NCBI GenBank assembly: GCA_965226805.1
Contig: CBDDDW010000030.1
Span: 342,741-406,740 of the forward strand
DNA: 64,000 bases
Reading direction: 5' to 3'
DNA from: CBDDDW01 sp965226805
Lineage (GTDB): Bacteria; Chloroflexota; Dehalococcoidia; Lucifugimonadales; JAGWBF01
Position numbers and translations under genes: made by a program. Shown here piece after piece: positions 42,682-49,337 of the stretch (position 1 is the stretch's first letter; the number at the start of each line of letters is the position of its first letter). The notes below the pieces were generated by a model. The model made no database searches. It saw only the letters and a list, made by a program, of their open reading frames with translations, and was not told where the DNA came from.

Positions 42682-43773
42682 CTAGGCAGCACGCAGCTCC
42701 GGCTGCTTCAGCATGGCGGAGTAGCCCCGCTCGACGACGTGCGTCACCGACACCCGGCCCGCGCCGTCGTACCCCGCGCGGTAGGCGTACTCCGCCTTCG
42801 CGCCCCAGGGCACCCGGCCGCCGACTCTGACGGTGCCGCCGCCGGACTTGGCGCCGCGCCCAGGGCCACCGGCGCCGCGAACGACCATCCCGCTCCGCTC
42901 GCCCTTCCGCCAGCCCAGCACCTTCACCTCGGCGGGCATGACCCGCTCCGCCCTCGTCGGCTGGAACAGCACACCGTGCAGCTTCCTGAGAACGACCGCC
43001 GACGGGCTGTTCCTGCCGTTCATGATCTGCGAGAGGTGGGCGGAGCTGATGCCGGCGCGCCGGGCGGCCTCGTTCTGGCTGATGCCGTGGGCGTTCATCC
43101 GCTCCCACATGGCCTCCCGGTCGATGCAGGCTGGCTGCGCGGGAGCGACCTTCGCCGGAGCCTCCAGCGCCGACTCCACCCTGGCCTGGACCTTCACGCC
43201 CATGTTACTGTGACCCCGCGCCACCATTGACATGTAGCTGTAGGACACGCCCACGCGGTCGGCTAGGTCCCGCAAGCTCATGCCCAGCTCCCTGGCCCGC
43301 TCCCGGATGTAGCTGCTCTCGCCGCTCACTACGCATCCCTGGCGGTTGGCGCACCGTGCGGGAGCGACCTTCGCCGGGGCATTCAGCGCCAACTCCACCC
43401 TGGCCTGGACCTTCACGCCCATGCTCTGGCGGCCCCGGGCCACCTGGGTCATGTAGCTGTAGGACACCCCCACGCGGTCGGCCAGGTCCTGCATGGTCAT
43501 GCCCAGCGTGCGTGCGCGCTCCCTGATGAAGCTGCTCTCCCCGGTCACCACGCCGCCCTGGCGGTAGACGGTTCCCTGTCCGGGGACCTCTCCCAGCGCC
43601 GCCGCGACCTTCTCCCGCATCTTCGGCGTCCACGGCCTGCCCCCGTTCGCAATCTGCGAGAGGTAGCCCGCGCTCACGCCCATCATGGCCGCAAGCTCCT
43701 TCATGGTGAGCCCCCGCCGCCTGGCCGCGGCCCTGATCTCGCTCTCGGTCCTCTCAATGCTCGTAGTCGTCAT
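42682..43773 (-). CDS. protein with four tandem Cro/cI-type HTH domains
   Basis: The 363-residue protein contains four XRE-type helix-turn-helix units in a row. They lie at about residues 14-55 (RRRGLTMKELAAMMGVSAGY), 75-120 (RTLGMTMQDLADRVGVSYSY), 140-185 (RELGMSLRDLADRVGVSYSY) and 210-255 (NAHGISQNEAARRAGISSAH). Units 2 and 3 are near copies of each other, including the SMGVKVQARVE tails. A Gly/Arg-rich linker and a 40-residue C-terminal domain follow. The start at 43773 has AGGAGG seven bases upstream. The leader holds an attenuator-like structure. It could bind four spaced operators at once or act as a scaffold on DNA. Confidence 0.85.
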   Translation of the reverse strand: MTTTSIERTESEIRAAARRRGLTMKELAAMMGVSAGYLSQIANGGRPWTPKMREKVAAALGEVPGQGTVYRQGGVVTGESSFIRERARTLGMTMQDLADRVGVSYSYMTQVARGRQSMGVKVQARVELALNAPAKVAPARCANRQGCVVSGESSYIRERARELGMSLRDLADRVGVSYSYMSMVARGHSNMGVKVQARVESALEAPAKVAPAQPACIDREAMWERMNAHGISQNEAARRAGISSAHLSQIMNGRNSPSAVVLRKLHGVLFQPTRAERVMPAEVKVLGWRKGERSGMVVRGAGGPGRGAKSGGGTVRVGGRVPWGAKAEYAYRAGYDGAGRVSVTHVVERGYSAMLKQPELRAA

Positions 43774-43797
43774 GTCGCTTCCTCCTGTAATGAAGAA

Positions 43798-43864
43798 GCG
43801 GGACCGCCCCCTTGTCGGAGACAGTCCCGCTCGAATCCGTGTCCCGATGGTCGGGACTGTCTCC
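43798..43864 (-). promoter_or_regulatory. attenuator-like leader of the four-HTH gene
   Basis: On the minus strand, three hairpins compete. The first is GTCCCGA-cca-TCGGGAC (43857-43841). The second is a 13-bp helix, GGAGACAGTCCCG (43864-43852) with CGGGACTGTCTCC (43829-43817). The third is GCGGGAC (43830-43824) with GTCCCGC (43804-43798), followed by TTCTTCATTA, a terminator-like run. The second shares strands with both others. The AGGAGG site and ATG follow within 25 bases. Confidence 0.7.
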
Positions 43865-44238
43865 TTGCGTGGCGTTGTTGCCGTGGCGAATGGCCGGTGC
43901 GGCCTCTGTGGAAGGCCGTGTGCGGGGCAAGCCCCCGGAATCAAGTCCGGGGCAGGCTCCGTCGTGCATAGGGCACAGGTCCCACCCCCAACCAGAGTCG
44001 GGGAGAAGACCTGTGCGATGCGTGTGGGGTTGGGGGAAGTGGGATGGAAGCCCGCAGGGGAGCGGGCGGAGGAGGCAGCGCCCCCCGTGCGGGGCGTTGC
44101 CTGGTGGAACGGAGCGCCCGTGCAAGCAGTCGCAAGAAGGCGACGACCCAGGGTCCAAGCAGGGCACTGAGGCGCCCCGTTTGCCTCACGAGTCGTCAAC
44201 CGTTGCTTGGGCTACGCCAGCGCAGGACCACTCTCCGG
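43865..44238. other. no gene seen; GC-rich spacer upstream of the attenuator
   Basis: Antisense open frames run through this stretch, but none has a ribosome binding site or recognisable family. It is presumably the promoter region of the four-HTH gene plus the end of the preceding transcript. I could not identify a confident -35/-10 pair. Confidence 0.5.
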
Positions 44239-44724
44239 TCAGGGCCGAGGGCAAGCCTTCGCCAAGGGCCGGAGCCCCCGGAGGCTGCGCCCCGAGACGA
44301 CCTTGCCGGGCCGCCACCACATCCCCAGGACCGCCGCGACCTCCAGCGTCCCGCCGTTTCCGGTGGGCACCAGGGCGGCGGCCTGTCCCGCGCCCTGGCT
44401 GTAGACCAGGACGTCCCGGTCCCCGAACCGCCGCTTCACCAGGTCAGTCCACTCGGCATAGGCCCACCGAGCCTGATGCGCCTCAGCCTTCGTCGTGTCC
44501 ATGCCGGCGAGGACCGCCAGCGCCCCGTCCACGTCCCCCGCCTGCCTGAGCCGCCGCGCCTCGTGGACGCTCTTGGCCACGCTCGCTGCCTCCGTCGCCG
44601 GTGCCGTCTCCGGCTCCTCCGAGAACAGCGCCGCCATCACCCGGTCGACCAGCTCTTCAAGGCTGCGCCGGGGCCGAGCTTCCGTCATCGTCCGATTGCC
44701 AGTTGCCAATGTTGCCGTTGTCAT
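44239..44724 (-). CDS. hypothetical protein of the mobile element
   Basis: The 161-residue protein starts at MTTATLATGNRTMTEARPRR, with a strong AAGGAGG site six bases upstream. Residues 20-70 form helices (SLEELVDRVMAALFSEEPET, SVAKSVHEARRLRQAGDVDG). The C terminus (TLEVAAVLGMWWRPGKVVSG) is compact and hydrophobic-basic. No family recognised. It lies between two genes that are each preceded by a terminator-like hairpin and is on the same strand as the conjugation genes. Confidence 0.6.
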   Translation of the reverse strand: MTTATLATGNRTMTEARPRRSLEELVDRVMAALFSEEPETAPATEAASVAKSVHEARRLRQAGDVDGALAVLAGMDTTKAEAHQARWAYAEWTDLVKRRFGDRDVLVYSQGAGQAAALVPTGNGGTLEVAAVLGMWWRPGKVVSGRSLRGLRPLAKACPRP

Positions 44725-44773
44725 CACGACCTCCTTCATGTTGTGTTGCCTTGTTGCTTGCCCCCTTCGGGCA

Positions 44774-44808
44774 AAGAAGAAGGGCCGCCCCCGGCTGGAG
44801 ACGACCCT
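44774..44808 (-). terminator. terminator-like hairpin before the 44.7-kb gene
   Basis: On the minus strand AAGGGTCG pairs with CGGCCCTT (one G:U pair), followed by CTTCTTTG. It lies between two genes on the same strand, about 50 bases before the next start, so it could terminate the upstream gene or attenuate the downstream one. Confidence 0.55.
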
Positions 44809-44850
44809 TGCGTGTTGGGATGGGTATCAGAGAGCAGCGGCCCCCTCTTG

Positions 44851-45366
44851 TCAGCGTCTGAGCCTCCGCACCGTGCGCCGCGCGAGGAACCGCCTGAGCA
44901 GCAACGCCCCGATGCCCAGCCCAACGAGGTTCAGCCCGAAGACCTCCACGTCGCCGGTGATGAGCGGCGCCGCAACGACCAGGGCGACCACCCCGGCTAC
45001 AACGACTCGCTTCCGCTTCCACCACGGCCGCTTCTCCGGGGCCTTGACCGCCGCTTCGCTCACCGGCGCGTAGGCCGTCCAGATGGGTAGCCCGATGGCA
45101 GCCTCCAGGTGCGTTATCACCACGCCGCGTGAGCAGCCCCCGGTGTGGCACCTCACGTCGATGCCCTCGCCGTCCGGCCTCTGCCTGAACGCCAGCCCGT
45201 CCGAGCGACCGCCGTGGCAGATGGCCGTCGTCGTCCAGAACCAGCCCCGCTCGAAGCTGACCCGGCGCGAGAGCAGGTCTGCGATCCGCTTCGCGCTCGG
45301 TCCCGTGTACTGCTCCGTCATGTCCATACCGCCTTCGCCGTTGCCGTCCGTCCGTTCAGTAGCCAT
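44851..45366 (-). CDS. membrane protein with N-terminal zinc-finger-like domain
   Basis: The 171-residue protein starts MATERTDGNGEGGMDMTEQY, with AAAGGAGG ten bases upstream. Residues 25-85 carry a potential metal site (AICHGG, RCHTGGC) and the segment LEAAIGLPIWTAYAP, reminiscent of the zinc-binding start of plasmid primase or toprim-type proteins. Two membrane helices follow (VVVAGVVALVVAAPLI and LNLVGLGIGALLL) and then a very basic tail (RRFLARRTVRRLRR). The combination suggests a membrane-anchored nucleic-acid-binding protein. The family is not known to me. Confidence 0.6.
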   Translation of the reverse strand: MATERTDGNGEGGMDMTEQYTGPSAKRIADLLSRRVSFERGWFWTTTAICHGGRSDGLAFRQRPDGEGIDVRCHTGGCSRGVVITHLEAAIGLPIWTAYAPVSEAAVKAPEKRPWWKRKRVVVAGVVALVVAAPLITGDVEVFGLNLVGLGIGALLLRRFLARRTVRRLRR

Positions 45367-45462
45367 ACCGTCGTTACCTCCTTTGCTGGTGTTGACTCCA
45401 TGAATCCGTGTTGCCGTTCCGACGACGCCCGCAGCCCGACAACGAGTCGAACGGGGGAGACG

Positions 45463-45600
45463 CCGGGGTGAAGAAGACGCAGCTCGGCCCAGGGTCAACT
45501 CAGAGGAACCGACTCAGGGGGAGCTGCTGCTACGTGGGGGGTGAAAAAGACGCGGCTCGGCCCAGGGTCACATCACAGGGAACGGACTCAGGGGGAGCTG
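45463..45600 (-). repeat. two tandem terminator-like 64-bp units upstream of the 45.4-kb gene
   Basis: Two direct repeats (45463-45524 and 45537-45600) share about 85 percent of bases. On the minus strand each starts GCAGCTCCCCCTGAGTC and ends GAGCTGCGTCTTCTTCA or GAGCCGCGTCTTTTTCA. In each, GCAGCTC can pair with the GAGC(T/C)GC end to form a hairpin followed by a T-rich run. They lie 100-230 bases upstream of the gene starting at 45366. Confidence 0.65.
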
Positions 45601-46163
45601 CGATGAAGTGGGGGAGAACCGACCAGCCTGCAGATCAACCACAGGACGGCCCGGCGAGCGACGCAGCGAGACCCAGGGAGCTACGTCGGTAACGTCCTGG
45701 AATGCTGCGTCAGGGGGAAGCGGCCAGCCTACAACGCAATCGCAGACCGGCGCGTGGTGAAGCTGCGGTCAGTTCCACAGGAACCATGCCGCAGACGTGA
45801 GGAACCGGCCAGTGTGCAGGGCGCACTCCAACCAGGGTGTCCGAGGGGCCGAAGCGAGAGACGCTCCAACCGCTGCGAATGTGTCCTCCGGGGCGGCCAT
45901 CGGGAGAGCGAGGCTCAATCCTTCCGGTTCGACCCCTGGGCGGCTGTTCGGAGAGCAAGGCTCGATCCTATGCAGCCGGTCCCGGATTCGGGGGACGGGA
46001 ATCCTCCAGGTTTCTAGGCACGAAACGCTGGAAAAGCCAGAAACTGAGTCAATTATCGCCCGAACAACCGAGCGAATGGAAGGCCCCGGACGGGCAAATC
46101 GGCCCCCTACGCCCAAATTGCTCGCTCCGACTTAGCTCCTATTTCGCAGCCAGCGGCCCGGGC
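45601..46163. other. no gene seen
   Basis: This is 560 bp with no credible coding frame. A weak internal similarity (GAGAGCGAGGCTCAATCCT near 45904 and GAGAGCAAGGCTCGATCCT near 45951) is the only repeat noted. TTGCTCGCTCCGA near 46115 recurs near 47350, so the tract belongs to the same repeat-rich family as 46.8-47.7 kb. Confidence 0.5.
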
Positions 46164-46808
46164 CTAGTTTCGCCAGAGTCCGCAGGTGAAGACGCGCCGC
46201 AGCCACCGACGCAGCAGCGCCCGGTTGCGCTCCGCCCGCACCCTCCTCCACTCGACGATCACCGGCGTCGCATCGCCGTACACCAGGTCCTCGTCGGGTT
46301 CGGCCTCCGGGGTCACCAGCTGGGGATACGTCCTTGGGCGAACGTACCTTCGCTTCGTCGGCTCAGTCTCTGCTCCGGTCGGAGAGGGCGTCTCAGCCCC
46401 GCTCCTTCCCGCCTCCAACCGCACCAGCCGCCGCTCCACGTGCCGCATCGACCTTGCGTGTTCCTCCCTGAGCGCCTTGACCTCTCCCACGACGGCTTCG
46501 AGTCCGCCGCGCAGCTCCCGCTCCAAAGCAGACACCCGCTCCACCAACGCATCGACCCGATCTCGCTGCTGGGCGGCAGCCGAGCCGCCCCCCAGCAGCA
46601 GGTGCCGCTCCAATGCGTCTGCCATGCGGTCGGTCAACGTGCCTGACCTGACCGCCTTCGACACGGTTCGGTAGTTGACGCCCAGCGCCTTCGCCGCCTT
46701 CACCCTGCCCCCGTCGTCGACCATGTCTCGCAGCAGCGCCAACAGCCGCATCTGCCGCAGGCTTTCCAGGCTCCGGCTCGATTCCGGGTACAACTCCGCT
46801 CCGTTCAT
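46164..46808 (-). CDS. HTH protein with coiled coil
   Basis: The 214-residue protein starts MNGAELYPESSRSLESLRQM, with AGGAGG ten bases upstream; the longer frame from 46895 lacks such a site. Residues 18-70 form a Fis/homeodomain-like HTH (LLALLRDMVDDGGRVKAAKA, LGVNYRTVSKAVRSGTL). Residues 75-135 are a coiled coil (RDRVDALVERVSALERELRG, VGEVKALREEHARSMRHVER) and the basic C terminus ends in RALLRRWLRRVFTCGLW. It is probably a dimeric DNA-binding regulator of the element. Confidence 0.65.
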   Translation of the reverse strand: MNGAELYPESSRSLESLRQMRLLALLRDMVDDGGRVKAAKALGVNYRTVSKAVRSGTLTDRMADALERHLLLGGGSAAAQQRDRVDALVERVSALERELRGGLEAVVGEVKALREEHARSMRHVERRLVRLEAGRSGAETPSPTGAETEPTKRRYVRPRTYPQLVTPEAEPDEDLVYGDATPVIVEWRRVRAERNRALLRRWLRRVFTCGLWRN

Positions 46809-46823
46809 CGCCCTGGCCTCCTC

Positions 46824-46912
46824 GATTGCACTTCTACAACTTCCGTAGGGGGCGCTGTCCCCCCACATCCGCTTTTCCCGATTGCACTTCCGCAACTTTC
46901 ACAGGGGGCGTT
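46824..46912. repeat. two degenerate direct repeats upstream of the HTH gene
   Basis: GATTGCACTTCTACAACTT...GGGGGCGCTGTCC (from 46824) recurs as GATTGCACTTCCGCAACTT...GGGGGCGTTGTCC (from 46878). They lie directly before the start of the HTH/coiled-coil gene, where an operator would be expected. A shortened third copy may be present near 46955. Confidence 0.6.
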
Positions 46913-47705
46913 GTCCAACCGTCGTGGAAGGAACCCCGGAGACAAAGTGCTCGCAGGCTACCTCCTGTAGGGGGGCGTTCCACGCCTACGCCAGCTTGCC
47001 CACGACCTCGATTACAACCCGTCCACCGGACTCAAATCCCTGTACACGGGTATCACACCACAACCGGCCCTCCATTTATCAGGCCCTGCAAGGGGGGACT
47101 CTGCGCGAGCCCGGGCACGCCGAAAGGCCCTCCTCGCTCACCATTCCTAAGCGCGTCTCGACTCCTCAGACTCGGTGGGAGACAGACGACCCCATCGACG
47201 AGGAGGGAAAGACGTGGGAGTTCCATCGACCGTCAGACGGACCCTTGGCAGAGCCGGGCAAAGGCCAGAAGGCTGATTCCCGTGGCCCCATGTCCTGTAG
47301 AGGGCTGTCCTATAGGGAGTTGCACACCCCCGATTCCAGCCTCCACGTCCAATTGCTCGCTCCGATGTAGCCCCAACCCCCAACTTCCCTTTTTGGAACT
47401 GCGTACCATTTTTCGGAACCAGCCCATTCACAAATTGCTCGCTAAGACGGCCCCGACTTCCCTCTTTTCTCGCCACTTTCAGGTTCAAAACAGCCCCCGA
47501 CTTGTATTTCGGGAACTGACGCAAATCCCTGTACACGGGTATGACACCACATCCGGCCCATTTCCTCCCATGCCCCAAAAGGGAGGACTCGCGCGTCCTC
47601 CCATATACGGCATGGTGTCCCGCCCCACGACCCCTCAGACTCGGCGGCAGGCAAACCGGCAGTGACAGCCGGACGCGTGCTCACGCCCGCCCGGCGAAGA
47701 GAGAT
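46913..47705. repeat. repeat-rich noncoding tract
   Basis: No gene is credible over about 790 bp. Two degenerate direct repeats of about 140 bp lie at 47031-47180 and 47519-47652. They share AATCCCTGTACACGGGTAT at their starts and CTCAGACTCGG near their ends. TTGCTCGCT also recurs at 47350 and 47433. The tract lies between divergent genes and could hold an origin, an oriT or recombination sites. Confidence 0.55.
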
Positions 47706-47933
47706 ATGAAGGAAAAGAGCAGACAGAACGGGCGACGGATGCCCGAAGAGGACGCCTCCGAGTTCGGGGTGGTCAGGATCATCTCCAGGCCCGCCCCCGA
47801 CGCGGAGGACCGGCTGCGCCGCCTCTTCACCCTGCTGCTCGAACACGCAGCCAGGGAGAGGCAGGCTCCGTCCGAGAAGGATTCCCTCCCAGACGCGGAT
47901 CTCGCTGGCGACGACATCGAGGCGGAAGCCTAA
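47706..47933 (+). CDS. small conserved element protein A (paralogue of 53098-53316)
   Basis: The 75-residue protein starts MKEKSRQNGRRMPEEDASEF and contains FGVVRIISRPAPDAEDRLRR, then LFTLLLEHAARE. The same core, IGVVRVFSNPGPDAEERLRR, occurs in the protein at 53098-53316, so the two are paralogues lying on either side of the recombinase pair in mirror orientation. The stop overlaps the YhcG gene start (TAATG), so translation is coupled. No function is known; it is small and charged, like an antitoxin or regulator. Confidence 0.7.
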   Translation: MKEKSRQNGRRMPEEDASEFGVVRIISRPAPDAEDRLRRLFTLLLEHAARERQAPSEKDSLPDADLAGDDIEAEA

Positions 47934-49156
47934 TGCAGCCGGAATCGTTCCCCACCGACGACAGCCTGGGCCGGAGTGTCCAACCCGCATCTGCGCCGCT
48001 CCCGGCGAGCGAAGGCGCACTCGGCGAGCGCAACGTCCCCTACCAGGCCGTCTTCGGGGACGTGTCGAAGATCATCGACGCGGCCAGGGAATCGGCAGTC
48101 CGCTCGGTGAACGCCGCCATGACCGCCGCGTACTGGCTCATCGGACGCCGCATCGTCGAGTTCGAGCAGTCGGGCGAGGAGCGGGCCGAGTACGGAGCCG
48201 CGCTCATCGAGAGACTGGCGGAGGACTTGACCGGACGGTTCGAACGCGGCTTCTCCCGTCAGAACGTCCAGAACATGCGCCTGTTCTACCTCTCATACCC
48301 AATCGAGAAGATTCGCCAGACACTGTCTGGCAAATTGCCTCCACCCCTTCGACGGCAGATTCGACAGACGCCGTCTGGCAATTCACAAGCCGTCTCCATC
48401 GAAGTGGGCTTCGACGACCTTCTCGCGGCCTTCCCACTACCCTGGTCAGCCTACGTGCGGCTTCTGTCGGTCAGGAGCGAGAGCGCCCGCGAGTTCTACG
48501 AGACCGAGGCGCTTCGAGGAGGGTGGTCGGTCCGCCAGCTCGACCGGCAGATCGGCTCCCAGTTCTACGAGCGCACGGCGCTCTCGAAGAGCAGGGCCGC
48601 AATGCTGACGAGCGGGCAGAGGGAGCGCCCCGAAGACCTTGCACTTCCCGGAGAACAGATCAAGGACCCGTTCGTTCTGGAGTTCCTCGACCTCAAGGAC
48701 GAGTACTCCGAGAGCGACCTTGAGGAGACTCTCATCCGCCACCTGGAGTCATTCCTCCTAGAGCTGGGAGACGACTTCTGCTTCTTGGGAAGGCAGAGGC
48801 GGCTGCGCGTCGGCAGCCAGTGGTACCGGGTTGACCTGCTGTTCTTTCACCGGAGCCTGAGATGTCTGGTGGTCATCGACCTGAAGATCGGCAGCTTCAC
48901 CCACGCCGACGCCGGGCAGATGCACTTCTACCTGAACTATGCGCGGGAACACTGGGTAAGGGAGGGCGAGAACCCGCCCGTCGGACTGATTCTATGCTCG
49001 GAGAAGGACGAGGCCCTGGCCCAGTATGCCCTTGAGGGGCTGCCAAACAAGGTGATGGCTGCGGAGTACCGCATCACCCTGCCCGACGAAACGGTCCTGG
49101 CGGCGGAGCTTGACCGGACGAGGCAGGCGATGGAGGACGGCGGAGACGCCCTTTGA
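47933..49156 (+). CDS. YhcG-family PD-(D/E)XK nuclease domain protein (DUF1016)
   Basis: The 407-residue protein starts MQPESFPTDD and has an N-terminal DUF1016 region (residues 35-200, with YWLIGRRIVEFEQSGEERAE and LTGRFERGFSRQNVQNMRLF). The C-terminal PD-(D/E)XK nuclease domain has VDLLFFHR followed by VVIDLKIG, and an HFYLNYAREH segment. Between them is a short repetitive insert (IRQTLSGK, IRQTPSGN) encoded by palindromic DNA. Family members are DNA-associated nucleases found in mobile elements. It is coupled to the small gene upstream, and its stop overlaps the recombinase promoter. Confidence 0.88.
   Translation: MQPESFPTDDSLGRSVQPASAPLPASEGALGERNVPYQAVFGDVSKIIDAARESAVRSVNAAMTAAYWLIGRRIVEFEQSGEERAEYGAALIERLAEDLTGRFERGFSRQNVQNMRLFYLSYPIEKIRQTLSGKLPPPLRRQIRQTPSGNSQAVSIEVGFDDLLAAFPLPWSAYVRLLSVRSESAREFYETEALRGGWSVRQLDRQIGSQFYERTALSKSRAAMLTSGQRERPEDLALPGEQIKDPFVLEFLDLKDEYSESDLEETLIRHLESFLLELGDDFCFLGRQRRLRVGSQWYRVDLLFFHRSLRCLVVIDLKIGSFTHADAGQMHFYLNYAREHWVREGENPPVGLILCSEKDEALAQYALEGLPNKVMAAEYRITLPDETVLAAELDRTRQAMEDGGDAL
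48315..48377 (+). repeat. palindromic repeats inside the YhcG gene
   Basis: GCCAGACACTGTCTGGC (48315-48331) is a perfect palindrome around one base, and CAGACGCCGTCTG (48365-48377) is another. Each encodes the core of a QT(L/P)SG motif. The repeats are in frame. Confidence 0.75.
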
Positions 49157-49313
49157 CGCCCCCTGTCCAGCGGGGTAAAATGGTGGGTAGAAAGTTGGCC
49201 CGGCGATGCTGCAAACATCCCGGGCCGTGGCGCCACCTGTTGAAGCCAGGCGATGCGAATAGATTGTACTACTCGCAGACCCGCTCTCGACAGGAGGCGG
49301 GTCTTCTTCATTT
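49153..49313 (+). promoter_or_regulatory. promoter and structured leader of serine recombinase 1
   Basis: TTGACG (49153-49158), a 17-bp spacer and TAAAAT (49176-49181) form a good promoter. The leader then holds three hairpins. The first, at 49197-49226, is GGCCCGG-c-GATG with CATC-CCGGGCC. The second is CACCTG (49234-49239) with CAGGCG (49247-49252), one mismatch. The third is AGACCCGC with GCGGGTCT (49277-49304), followed by TCTTCTTCATTT. The matching region before recombinase 2 is almost identical. Confidence 0.8.
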
Positions 49314-49337
49314 CAAGGGACACGAGAGGAGGCAATC

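Noticed and set aside
43812..45090. Overlapping plus-strand frames of 245 and 348 codons
   Set aside because: They run antisense to genes with good ribosome binding sites and have biased composition typical of GC-rich shadows.
45463..45600. CRISPR array
   Set aside because: Only two units, repeat of 64 bp with a 12-bp spacer and no cas genes in the window. No other regular repeat-spacer pattern was found anywhere.
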